From positions 350,501-414,500 of the forward strand of contig BLAL01000040.1 of assembly GCA_015698045.1 (NCBI GenBank): a stretch of 64,000 nucleotides of DNA, in the 5' to 3' direction. The position numbers and the translations under genes are program-made. The notes beneath the pieces are model-generated. The model made no database searches and was not told the origin of the DNA. It saw only the letters and a list, made by a program, of their open reading frames with translations. This DNA comes from Rhizophagus clarus (lineage: Eukaryota; Glomeromycota; Glomeromycetes; Glomerales; Glomeraceae). Below, one piece after another: positions 21,377 to 32,740 of this stretch (its first letter is position 1; every line of letters begins with the position of its first letter).

Positions 21377-23082
21377 ATGATCAACGAAGAAATATCAACA
21401 ATTTTTGTTGTCGGGTTTCCTGATGATATGCAAGAACGTGAGTTTCAAAATATGTTCATCTTTTCACCAGGGTTTGAAGCCGCAACCTTAAAGATTCCTC
21501 AAAAAGATTCTTCGGATGATGATGCATCTGCCAATGGTAGCTCTATTGGAAATGGAACAATTAATGGGAATGTAAATAATGCAAGGAAACAAATCGTATG
21601 TAATTTACTAATTTATTTTATCATCGTTTTTTATTTTTCGTTATATGATTATCTATATTATAGAACCCATTCTCAAGTTGAGATTAATTAAAAACAAATT
21701 TTTATTAGTATACGAGTACCATGTTATTAAACAAAATCATTCATTTTATCCCTCATTTGCTATCTCAGATCGGCTTCGCAAAGTTTCGTACTAAGCTTGA
21801 AGCACTTGAAGCTCGAGACATTCTTAGCGGCAGAAAAGTTGATGCTGAAAAAGGTTCCGTCCTTAAAGCTGAAATGGCAAAGAAAAATTTGCATACTAAA
21901 CGTGGCCTTTCGAATGAACAAAATACCCCATTCTCTATCATTCCTCCCACTAAGCGTTTTTCAACTCCAAACACCATTAATACCACCTCTACCTATGATG
22001 CTTTTCATTCTGTGCCTCCTTTTGCAGCTCCACCGCTTCCAAGCGATTTATTGTCTCCTCAAGATTATGGGTATGATTTTTATTCAGACGTCAGCGTTTA
22101 TACTCCCACAACTCCTACTACCCCTGTTTTTGATCAAACTCCTTTCTCTTCTACCCGTGGCTCTTTTGATGCAACTAATGGTGCTATTGGTGGTTTGGTT
22201 GGTGCACCTTCACGTCCTCTTAACGGTGTCAGATATGGGAAAGGCATTTTTGATGAAGATTTGAATGGTTACCCTCTTACGTCAAAATCAAATCCTGTCG
22301 AAATAGTTTCTAAAACCGCAAAAAACCAGTCAAATGGTTTTAATACTGCTTTACTTGTCAATGAAGAGTTGCCCCATGCAATGTCTGCTCTTTCTATTAA
22401 TACCACTATTTCGCCATCAGTTGTTTCATCATCTCCATCAATTCCTTCTCCTGGTTTTCGTCCTCCTAACCCAGCTGACCAAAATCCACCATGTAATACT
22501 CTCTATGTCGGTAATTTACCCATGAACACCTCCGAAGAAGAACTAAAAAATATGTTTTCATGTTGTCCCGGTTACAAGCGTATGTGCTTTCGTACGAAAC
22601 AAAATGGGCCAATGTGTTTTGTTGAATTTGAGGATGTTCATTATGCCACTCAGGCAATGAACGAACTCTATGGTAATCTACTTAGCAATTCAGTCAAAGG
22701 AGGAATCCGGTTGAGCTTCTCAAAGAATCCATTAGGAGTAAGAAGCAATAATAATGGAAGTCATACGAGCCTTAATAGCTTTAATGGAGAAAGACGAGGC
22801 TCAACTTATAGTCTCACTGATCGCAGGGATTCTACTTTTAGTTTGGATAGGCGGGATAGTACTTACAGTTTAACTGATCGTAGAGATTCTTTTAGTTTGG
22901 AAAGACGGGATTCTACTTTCAGTTTGGGAGGTAGAGATTCTACTACTTTTGGTCATACTGACCGTATTAATTTAGAAAGAAGAGATTCTTTCTTTACTCC
23001 TGAAAGAAGGGATTCTTTGAGAGATGCCTTTTTTGCACCGGAAAGAAGAAATTCTTTTTCTTTTGATCCACAGTTGGCATAA
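21377..23082 (+). CDS. Two-RRM RNA-binding protein of the Whi3/scw1 type with C-terminal RRDS repeats
   Basis: Exon 1 is 21377-21595 and exon 2 is 21769-23082, with a phase-0 GTATGT...CTCAG intron of 173 bp, giving 510 residues. RRM1 is atypical: [20 protein letters not shown], then a Ser/Asn/Gly insert (about residues 44-70), then [15 protein letters not shown]. The intron falls between these halves. RRM2 starts near residue 316 ([20 protein letters not shown]) and carries [15 protein letters not shown] and [13 protein letters not shown], diagnostic of the fungal Whi3/scw1 family. Those proteins bind mRNAs, affect cell size, cell cycle and wall integrity, and can condense. The linker is low complexity. 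The C-terminal ~95 residues hold about eight RRDS/RRGS/RRNS-like units, likely targets of basophilic kinases. No lesions are seen. Confidence 0.92.
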
Positions 23083-23171
23083 TAATTATTTATTAATTAT
23101 CAAATTTAATTTTATTTTTATTTTATTTTATTTTTTTTTTTTATTCTTACTTCCTAATCACTTGTCTCTTG

Positions 23172-23177
23172 AATAAA
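23172..23177 (+). terminator. Poly(A) signal of the RRM gene
   Basis: AATAAA lies 90 bp after the stop codon, preceded by T-rich sequence. It is the first canonical signal after the gene. Confidence 0.5.
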
Positions 23178-23470
23178 TATGTATCTCAGGTTCTTTATAT
23201 TTTTTACAAACTTTCACGAAGGACATTGGAAAATATCTATTTCATAACGCATATTTCATTTTTTTTTTTTAGATTATTTTGTCTTAACATATAAATGGAT
23301 TTATGAAAATGGATCCCAAAATTTGAACTCTTTTTTATTGAATGTTACATTTATTTTTTCATTTTTTTTTTTTTTTTTTTTTTAATCAACTGTTTTTTTC
23401 TTTTTTTTTGTAAATTTTTTCCCCCTTCCCTTGTTTTCTTTATTTCTTTTACTTTTACCTTGCATTTATT

Positions 23471-23501
<31 letters not shown>

Positions 23502-23819
23502 TTTCAAAATTTTTTAATTATGGTATAAATAATAAAATTTGTAGAAATTATTGTGAATTCTGTATATTGGAGGTTAAAGTGTCAATTTATAAATAATTTA
23601 TTTGCAAATAAAAATAAAACATTTATTTTTTATTTCTTTTCTTTTTAAAATTACAAAGTTTTACATTATATATATTAACTTTATATATATATATATATTA
23701 AGTATATTTTTAACAGATCTGCATTTATTAGATAAAATTATAGTTACTTTCAAAAAAAATATAATTATTAATCATTAGTCATAAATTATTTTATTATATA
23801 ATATCCAATTAAAGTAAAA

Positions 23820-24040
23820 TTTATTTTATAAATAGTTTATTACAAACATTACAGAAATTTTTCTTAATATGCAGTAACTATATATTTACTATAATTTTAT
23901 TATGCAGTTATTATTATACTATGTAATTACTATATAATTACAATTTATTTACAATATAATTACTACATATTAAGAAAAATAAGTTTTTGTAATAAATGTA
24001 ATAAATATTACATATTTTTATTTATAAATTTAAAAGTTTA
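23820..24040. repeat. AT-rich foldback repeat
   Basis: TTTATTACAAACATTACAG...TTTTTCTTAATATGCAGTAA on the left is matched by the reverse complement of TACTACATATTAAGAAAAAT and the bases after it on the right. The centre is about 23930 (AATTACTATATAATTA). It has MITE-like size and structure; no target duplication was resolved. Confidence 0.4.
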
Positions 24041-24449
24041 GCATTGTATTATTTTTGATACTTTTTGAAATGGTAATTTATTTATATAAAATTATAAAAA
24101 TTAAATAAATCTTATAAAATCTTACATAATTATCATAAAAAAACTGTTTATCATCAAGTATATTCCTCTTAACCTTTAAAATATTATTGATTCTTTAAAG
24201 TATAAATTTGATGAATTTATTATACAGTATATCTTTAAAAAAATTTCATTTTATAATTTAAAAACCTGTTCTCAAAATTATTCTTTACCTTTAATTTTAA
24301 TATTTAATAACTTAAATCTTTAATTTATATTATTTTAAAGATACTCTATAGAATTTAAATCTGAAAATTGTATAGATTGAAATAAAATCTAAATATTTTT
24401 ATTTAAAAACCTTTTTTAAGTTATTTTTACATATACAGTATTTGAAATT

Positions 24450-24700
24450 AGGGTTTAATCATTTTTCGCACCTATGATGCATCACACCCTTTTTTGTCAT
24501 CTGTGTCACACCCCTTTTTTTTTCATTTTTTTATATGTACTCTATAGACTTGGAATTTTTTCAGTTATAAAAAATCTATTTTTCACATTCCTAGTTAAAT
24601 GTCACATATTTAATTTTGCTCAGAATTACCGTAATTTTGCCCAGAGTGTTTAGGGTGTGATGTATCACAAGTGTGAAAAAAAACAAAATCCTTGAAATTA
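24450..24700. mobile_element. Candidate MITE with ATGCATCACACCC-type inverted ends
   Basis: The left arm has TTTTTCGCACCTATGATG followed by CATCACACCC. The right arm, reverse-complemented, has TTTTTCACACTTGTGATA followed by CATCACACCC. The arms match at most positions over 28 bp. Extra GTGTCACACCCC copies lie inside. Exact ends and duplication are unresolved. Confidence 0.45.
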
Positions 24701-25861
24701 TTATTTTGTTGAAAAATAATATCCTGAGCATTTAAATCATATTATTCTAATGTATTTAAAAATTTATTATTAAAAATTAATGATAAAAATCTTTATCTAA
24801 TTTTTTTTTAATTTAATAAAAATATCCAATATTCAAATAATAAAAGTATTTATATATAAAAATACTTTCTTATCATACTTTATCATAAACTTATTATAAT
24901 ATCTATTATTGTTGCTTATCAGTTTTTTTTTAGCTATTATATTTTCTATCATTAAATCCAAATATTTGAAATTTAGATTTATCAAATTAGGATTCTGAAT
25001 ATCTCTCATTTAGATCAGATATAATATATAATAAAATTTTCAATTTAAAATATCATAGTCACCTTTCGCCTTTTACTAAAGGTTTCTGTGTGAATATCTC
25101 GATGCAGTGAGATAATGAATTTTTGGAAATTCCTATTGAAAGATTTTTTTTATAATTTTCTAGCGGGTTAATATTAATGATATTAAAATAAAATTTATAT
25201 TATTAGATTCATCTTATTGAGATGAATCCAATGATATAAATTTTATTAAAATCCAATTAGTAGATTTTTTAAATACAGAGGAATATAAAATAAGAAATTT
25301 TTAAAAATACTTCTGAAATAAGCAACTTTTTAAAAATTTTATATGATTAATAAACAAACTTAACCTCTGATCTATTTATATATAATTTAAAGTCCTATTA
25401 GATTATACTATTTTTATTCAATCTTAAACAGTTCAATTTTTATATTTTATTGCAAATTCTAATTTTTTTTTTTTTTGATAAATTTTAAATAATAAAAACT
25501 TTTTTCATTTATTCTTAAATCAAAATTATTTTTTTTAAAAGTTTTACTAATTGTATTAATACTAACTTTTATATTTTTAGTAATTTTTAAATATTAATAG
25601 TTATTAAATATTCATTTATTATATAATCTTTTTCTCATCTCTTATTGTTAATAAATGAGATTAATCTATTTTTAGTTTATTTTAGATCTTACTAGACTCT
25701 TCATACTTTTTTTTAATTTTAATATTGTTAAAAAGTAAATATTATCACTAATTTTTAATACAATTTGATAATAATTATATTTTTTTTTAAGTAATATAAT
25801 AGTCTTAATTCTTTCTTCAATAATTAACTTATTTTTAAATATTTTAAAATAACAGAAACAA

Positions 25862-26350
25862 ATACAGTAGTTACCAAAAAAAATGCACTAAAGTATTTTA
25901 AATCTTAAATTACGTATTTGTTAATTATATAATGTTATACAAACCTAATATTTACAATATATATAGTATAATATCAAATCTTTATAATACATTAATTTTA
26001 ATAGAATTTAATAAAGCAGATCATTTTAATCATATGATTTTTTGTCAAAATGCTAATACATTTATTTTGTCACTTTAATTTATATAATAAATTTATTAAA
26101 AAAATTAAAAAAAACTAAATTAATACTAATAAAAAATATTCTTCACCATCAAGTATAATCTTCCTTTGCCTTAATAATATCTTCAACTCTTTCTGACATT
26201 ATTTCTATTAGCTTAATACATGTTTCTAATGTAGTTTCATTCCATGTTTTTGTAATATACTTCCAAAACATATCTTTACTTCTAATTTTGATGTCCAATG
26301 ATCTAATATAATCTCTTCCCCTATAGACACTAATGAACCTCTACCTGTTT
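25862..26350 (-). pseudogene. Tc1/mariner-type transposase relic (C-terminal end)
   Basis: At about 26296-26146 the minus strand reads DIKIRSKDMFWKYITKTWNE, then LIEIMSERVEDIIKAKEDYT and a stop. This is the usual C-terminal tail of Tc1-like transposases (a Trp-Asn segment, then LIESMP.R...VIKAKG). At 25863, ACAGTAGTTACCAAAAAAAA resembles a Tc1-type terminal repeat (CAGT...CCAAAAA...TG) and may be the downstream end. The catalytic domain is gone. It is a dead fragment. Confidence 0.55.
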
Positions 26351-26759
26351 ACAGAGAAAGGGTTTTTCACAAGATTAAACAGATGTTATATGTACAATAT
26401 ACAGTATATGTACATATATACATCTGTAACTTAATATAACTATAATAAAAATTTAATTAAATTAGAAAAAATTTTTATCTTATAGGAGGGAGCTCCTATT
26501 TATATTAAATTTGATAATATCACGTGTATCACGTAATCTACATTAATTAATGATAAATTTTAACAAAACTTTCCTATATTTCTATTTCTATTTTCTTCTC
26601 CATTTCCATTTCCATTTCTTCGCTTTTTTTTTTCTTGTTCTTTCCCATTTCCCCATTCTCTAGTCATTTAGCCCTTTTTTTCTTTTTTGTTCCTTTCTCA
26701 CAGTTTTTCCTTTTCCTGTGACTTTCTTTTCTAATTTTCTTACAGTTTTTTCATTTAGA

Positions 26760-28280
26760 TACACATTTCAGTAAGGAAAGGTTATTTTGAATTTATTCTT
26801 TTTAACAAAACATTTTACTAATGCATTTCCATTTTTATTTTTTTTAGACATTTATTTTGAAAGTTCTAAACATACTTGACCTATCTTCAAAAACCCATCA
26901 ATAAACTTTTAAATTTATGGTCTTTTGGCATGTAAAATTTTAGTAGAAAGGCTCAGAATATTTTTTTGAATTATTTTTTTAGCAAAATATTTCACTAACA
27001 TTTCATTTTTACTCTTTTTTAGATGCGTAGATTTTGATGAGAGATTTAGAATATAATTTTTTTTAAAAAATTTATTTCTTTTAATAAAATGTTTTTAACG
27101 TTTCATTTTTTTTGTAAATGACTGTTCCTTAGATACTTTAACATGAAAAATTCAGTAATTTTTATTTACTTTAAATTATTTCTTTTAACAAAATATTTAC
27201 TTACGTTTCATTTATTTTGTTTTATAGATAACCAGTTCTTCAGAAAACTTGAACAATATGTGAAATATTTGATGAAAGTTAGTTATTACTTTTGATTAAT
27301 TCTTTTAATGAAACATTTTTACTGACTTTTCATTTTACTATTTTTTTTTAGGCGACCATGCTTTGTGTCTATTAATGAAGGCATATAAATATATTAATAA
27401 AGATACAGCCACTCAGTTTCTTAAAATGGATGCATAAGATCTGGTATGGAAGTTATAGAAGTATTTACTTCAGATCTTTAGAAGCGTGAGTTTTCAGTAA
27501 GAAAGCTGAAGTTTTTTTTACAGTATAAATTAATTTTAATGAAACGTTTCTAACATTTTATTTCACCTTTTTTTTAGATAATCTAAAATGTAGATTTTTG
27601 GTTAGAAATACTATTACATTTATTTTATTAGCATTTACCATCATAGTGTTCAAGATCATGTTTACCTATAGTAAGAGTAAGATTACAATCACAATTACCC
27701 ATTCACAAAATGTGTAGCTAAACAATCAAGCTCTTTGAATGTAAAATTTGAAAGTTTTTTCTTTTTTAAAAAGTTTATTTCTCAGTTCTTTGAATGAAAT
27801 TTGATGGGAACATGAAAGCTTTGGCAAGTTTAGTAGTTTCCTCTTTTTTTCTTTAACAAACTATTTCTAATATTCCATTTTTTTTTTGTAAATAGGTTTG
27901 ATTATTCAGGTATTAGACACAGATTAAATTTTGAAATCAAAATTTGAAAACTTCAATAAAAAAGCGCATTTTTTTAATTAGATCTTGACGTTCTGAAAAG
28001 CAGTAAGTTTTCAAATAGATTGAAAATTTTATTTAAAAAACAGTTTATATTAATGTTAACTTTATTTATTTCTATCTTGTAGAAATTATCTAATTAAATT
28101 TTGATTCAGATCTTTAAGTAAGTTTTTGAATAAAAATTTTGAAAACTTTAATAAAAAAAACAACTTTTTTTATCTTTATTTTGTATAGATTATGACATTT
28201 AACTTTTGGACTGTAAACAGAATACCAGAATCAAAAACTTTTTTTTTTTATAATTTCCTTTTGTTTACTAATCATTTGTT
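26760..28280 (+). repeat. Degenerate intron/mini-exon-like array D
   Basis: A recurring block of AACAAAAC/AATGAAAC, a short spacer, TTACTAAT or ACTAAC-like sequence, TTTCAT, a long T tract and TAG occurs near 26805, 26981, 27083, 27187, 27307, 27535 and 27855. It is followed each time by unrelated-looking short segments. The spacing is irregular (about 100-320 bp). The layout is the same as in elements A and B but more decayed. The CTGCAG-type ends of A and B were not found here. No coding sequence. Confidence 0.4.
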
Positions 28281-28439
28281 TAGATGTGTAGAATTTTGCA
28301 TAATTAAAAAATAGTAAAGGAAATTTAAAGAATATCAAAAACATTAGATTAATCAAGAAAAAAGTTGATATTATTGTCTAAACTGAAAAGTTGATATATA
28401 TCATTTTCAGAAGCATCTTTAAAGTCAACTTTTACATAG

Positions 28440-30197
28440 CAAGTCCCTGAACAATATATATATAGGTAACAAAAAAATTTGCTTATTTATTATATAAAAT
28501 TTTTTTTTAAGTCATATAGAATTTTACTTATTAGAAGGCAAAAAATAAAAAAGTTGTAATTATAGATACGTAATAGAAAGTTAAAATTGTTAAAGTTATA
28601 TATAGATTTTGCGTAGCAAGAGGTAATTTTCATACTACATATATATTAAAAAAGAAAAAATTTTAATTTCAAAAAACTCTTCCTTCTTTTTTTCTGACCA
28701 AAAATTTCGTATAATAATTTTATTATTCACATCAAAAATTTTCTTTTAAAAAAATAACAAGGTTAGTAATAACCAACACAAGAGTTTTTCATATCACTAA
28801 ATACTACTTTCAAACATTTTTTTTGGTTTTTAGTCCTCTTTAATAGTATAGTTTTTCTACATATTTTATATGTCACTTTACAAAAACTTCAGTTTACAAA
28901 ACGTTTATACGGTAACATACAAATAACTATATAACTTTCATTATAACTTCAAAATAAACTACACTGTAGCATATTTTATAGGAAGAACACTCTTTATTAT
29001 TTGTTTTTACTCATATTTCTCTCCTTTTGCCCTTTACTTGATGAGTGTTTACTTACCAAAATAAATACGTGACTTGCAGATCATCTACAAATATATATAT
29101 AGTCACATAAAACCCCTTATCTTATACCAATTATTTCTTATGTTGAACATTATGCAAAAGTCTTCTGTGTCAGTAGTCTCTATACAGCACATATTTAAAC
29201 GTAACAGGATATTTTTATTGTTCAATGGAAAGAATTAACAATTAGAAATAGATGTTCATTTCTGAATCAAAAGCTTGAAGATATAGCAATAAATAGTTAT
29301 TTTAATTAAATTTTTAATTTGTTCATGTTTTTTTAATTTTAGAATAGTAATTTTAAAAGGGTTTTTTTAGGATTATTATAGTTTCTATAGAAGCTCTTTT
29401 CTTATTATTGTAATTTTATTGTATATTTTCAAATTTTTTCTTTTTTTGAAATCCTTTCTCTTTAGTTCTTGTGAGAGATAAGTAATAGGTCTAATTTTAG
29501 GTTTGTTAATTTTCAAAAGGGATCTCAAGGAGTTGGAGGTATTGTTTTCTTGGGTGTCCAGGCAGTTGGGTGCTAGGAGTTATGTCCAAAGAGTTGTAAT
29601 TTTCTTTACGTAGAGAATATAGCATTCTTTTTTCATTATATTATTTGAGATTAAAAATCGGCCAATACGTTAATAAAGATGGTGTTCTTCTTTATCTTAT
29701 AAACAAAAAATTTGGGTAAGAAGATATGTTAACAAAATTTATACTCCAGTCTGATTTAAATCTTAAATTCAATATTGTATTTTGATATGTTTTCTGGTCT
29801 TGCAAATAAATTTGGGGTTTAAAAAAGATTACAAAATTTTATATATCGGGAAATAAGCTAGGAAGGGCTTACACTAATTATACCTATTCAGAAATCTGAC
29901 CCAGAACCCTCATTTTATCCTATATAGAGATGTCATGAGAGGGAAGGTTGTCAAAGGAGGCGTAAAATTATTTTAACTCTAAGGATCAGTAGATATCTAC
30001 TAGATAGTTACTAGATTTTTGTAGTAAGATTCATATGTAGCGTAATTTTAACTATATAGCACTTTTATCTGCTATAATCTTAATAAAGAAGTTTTATCCT
30101 GCTTAGGAAAAAAAAAAAATTTTAATTTCAAAAAAAACTCTTTCTGCTAATTTTCAAAACCAAAAAAAATAATAAGAAACAAAATTTTATTTTTTAT

Positions 30198-30200
<3 letters not shown>
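28440..30200. other. Repeat-derived spacer with a retroelement 3' end
   Basis: CCTGAACAATATATATATAG at 28446 is the reverse complement of the right end of repeats E1/E2. AAAATTTTAATTTC (28660 and 30118) matches their left end. At 29.4-30.12 kb a more complex sequence ends with AATAAA (30082-30087) and an A run (30108-30119), which looks like the 3' end of a plus-strand retroelement or retrocopy. No ORF is supported. Confidence 0.35.

Positions 30201-30231
<31 letters not shown>
30201..30231 (-). other. Poly(A) tail (minus strand) of the ORF1-like retrocopy
   Basis: A 31-base T run on the plus strand is a poly(A) tail for the minus-strand ORF1-like gene. AATAAA on that strand lies at 30255-30250, about 20 nt before it, the normal spacing for a processed transcript. 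Confidence 0.6.
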
Positions 30232-30234
<3 letters not shown>

Positions 30235-30535
30235 GTTAAAAGAAATGCTTTTATTTCTGAAAAAAGATAGAAAAAGTTACGAAAGATCAAAAATTACAAA
30301 GCCAGCCCGTTCCTCACACTAGGGTCACAAACTATCTCATGACTACTATATCCCTAGCCTATTCTCTTTAATGTAATAGGAAGTCTAGCTATAGAATTGT
30401 TCAAGGTATAAAGGAAAACGAAAAAAGAAAAAGAAAAATTGTATGATCTAATAAAACAAAAACATCATGTAAAGCGAACGCAAAAGCATGACAAGAAGTT
30501 AATATGGAATCTTCTATCTATTCCTCCCAACTAAA

Positions 30536-32206
30536 CTAAACATAATGTTCTAATAATGCCTTCAGCCCAGCGATTAAATTTTTCACGTCCAGCTTCTTAG
30601 ACTGGGCGTTTCTTGAGTGATCGATCTTCTTGGTAGAACGTCCAGATTTAGGAGTTTTATTCGGATTATTCTTGCGGTTGTTAGTATTAAAACCTGAAAA
30701 AGAAGAGTTAGACCCTTTGGGTGTCCCAGAAGACTTCTCTGCATTGCCAATTCGAGCAGGTCTACGTAAATTCTTAAAGTTGGGGGTGGAATAACGGCAC
30801 CAAGAGATTCTAACGTCATTCCAAAGCTGTGGGTTATTTATGCGAGTGGAAACATGATCCCAAGTGTCAAAGTAACCTATCAGCTTTCTAGATCTATCAA
30901 CTTCTTTAACTATTTTAAAAGATTTTATGCCACTGTCCAACAAAAATTGGTGAGGGCGTCCATTTGGGAATGAGGAGGCATCCGTTATGTCTTCTGGAAG
31001 ATTGTACACGACAGCTTGGAACTTTTCTCGTTGTTTCCTTTCTGAAAGATTCCAGGAAGCAGGAAACTATCGAACAGAGATTCCTCCCAAGTTGACAGTC
31101 CAGTCCCCTCTGTTGTAGCATTTTAAGCACTCATGGTCAGGAATCAGTCTAACCCTCACAGATAAATACTTCTTGTGCACCCTTGTGCTAACTGATATGA
31201 CCTTACCCTATCGTTCTAAATTGGCCAACAAAGTATAGTTATCCCATTTGGCCAGAATATCATAAACTACAAGATCCAATAATTGGACTTGTTCTTGATC
31301 TTGAGAAATATACCCGGTGATGATAACATTTCCATTTTTTAAATTATTGTCTGTCTCCTTCTGTTTTAATTTCTTTCCATTGTCTATAGGAATTGATTGT
31401 GGTTTGGAATCTCGCTTCAACTGCTGCTTATAGGGTGTGGAAGGAGGAGAAAGAGTACTTTGATTAAAAGTAACCGTCCTTGAACCAGAAGGTTTGGAGG
31501 GTGTATACTTAGGAGATTCAGCGCTAAAAGTGGGCACTACTTTTTCATCCAGTTCAGAAGGAGTTTGTAGTTGTAAAACTTTCTTCTTCTCCTTACGGGC
31601 CTTCTTTTTAGCACTCCTTTTCTGAGATTTGGTCAAGGGCGTGACAGGTATAGGTGTGGTATTACGTGGAGGTATGGCGAGTAATTCGTCATCCATATCA
31701 TCCAATGATCCTATTGGATTGGCATCAAAAACATCGAAATTCATCGACGTGTCTGATTGGTGCATAGGATCCGCTAAATCTTCCTTATCGGGAGATTGTT
31801 TGTTTACGTATGCTTCCCATTCTTGGCGAATTTTGGAGTCCATGAGAATAATTGCTTGGCGCTCGTCATCCAAGAGAAAGTGATTAAGCAAAGTAGCGAA
31901 AAATTGAGCCATAGGAGGATAGCAGTCGTAACTACTAATATGTTGTGACAACTTATCCATAGGAACTACTTGGTCCTTATTGTTGCGAAGAAACTTCTCC
32001 ATAGCGAAAGAGTCTGGAGCTATTATTGAGCTAAGGAGTTCTGGGTTTCTTTTGATAAGTCCTGAGAGAAAATCTACTATAACATCGTGAAAGTGGTCAA
32101 AAGGTGGACTCTCTCTGGCAGAAGTAGGGGTAATTTGGGTCGTAGAAGACGTTGAAGCTGTTTTTGGTGCTGGTTTACTTAGCAAAAATTTTTTATTATT
32201 TAACAA
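30536..32206 (-). pseudogene. LINE-like ORF1 (nucleic-acid-binding) protein, retrocopy with two Trp-to-stop changes
   Basis: One continuous frame of 556 codons is broken only by two TAG codons (31208-31210 and 31067-31069), both where the sense requires Trp (R-stop-GKVISV and VR-stop-FPASW). The N-terminal ~330 residues are Ser/Thr/Pro-rich with a basic KKKARKEKKK patch. A compact region follows that resembles the RRM-like part of retroelement ORF1 proteins (YDILAKWDNYTLLANLER, GDWTVNLGG). The C terminus is basic and Asn/Lys/Ser-rich. It matches the relic at 42.4-43.5 kb in layout. A 3' poly(A) tail supports copying from RNA. No reverse transcriptase ORF is attached. Confidence 0.65.
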
Positions 32207-32229
32207 TACAAAAATATTAATTAGTAATA

Positions 32230-32740
32230 ATAATGAATATAGTCAGTCGTCTTCTTCATCTGCAAACTCAAAAGATATACATTTTATGAATGAATTTCTT
32301 GGTAAGGACACTTTTTTAGCATTGTCTTCACTAATAAAAAAGAAGAAGAAAAAAAAACATATACTTAAAACCAAAAAAACACCACCAATAGCTCCACCAC
32401 CTATTACGTCTAGTGAGATATGTCTTAGAGCTCCCTAGGAGTATTCTTATAAAGATATTATAACTTATATTATTATAAAAAATTTTCAAGGTATTACTGC
32501 GTCTTCAGTCGAGAAATAAGCTGAAAGATTAGTTAAAACTTTTGATGAAATAGGACATTCTCTTAGGTTTAAAGCCCTCTCTCAAAAAACTGGTATATCA
32601 AACACACTGTTATCCCTCATGGTAAATGTGGATCAAAGAACTATACAGGCCACCATAGATAAACACCCACTTTTGCGTTAAAGGCTTTTTTCCAATTTTG
32701 AGAATATCACAGGTCGAATGAAAAAAATTGGATTTTGCTC
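32230..32740 (+). pseudogene. N-terminal half of an ORF1-like gene, cut by a large transposon
   Basis: The plus strand reads FMNEFLGKDTFLALSSLIKK, then SYKDIITYIIIKNFQGITAS, then RFKALSQKTGISNTLLSLMV and IDKHPLLR, with TAG and TAA stops among them. It continues with FSNFENITGRMKKIGF up to about 32735, where repeats of the large element begin. The protein type (Ser/Lys-rich start, helical middle) is one I recall as abundant in Rhizophagus. The C-terminal half of a similar gene lies at 42448-43456 on the same strand, directly after the element. Confidence 0.45.

Larger units (their letters stand above)
23180..26100. other. Long AT-rich noncoding stretch
   Basis: No ORF is supported. It contains long A and T runs (23.35-23.5 kb), a palindromic repeat at about 23820-24040, a TIR-bounded candidate MITE at about 24450-24700, and at about 24135-24200 a minus-strand trace similar to the Tc1 relic at 26.15 kb. 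The rest is simple A/T sequence. Confidence 0.4.

Noticed and set aside
21797-22264. Hydrophobic 155-codon frame inside the RRM gene
   Set aside because: It is a shifted frame of exon 2 whose Leu/Pro-rich content comes from Ser/Thr/Pro codons. The RRM frame is clearly the real one.
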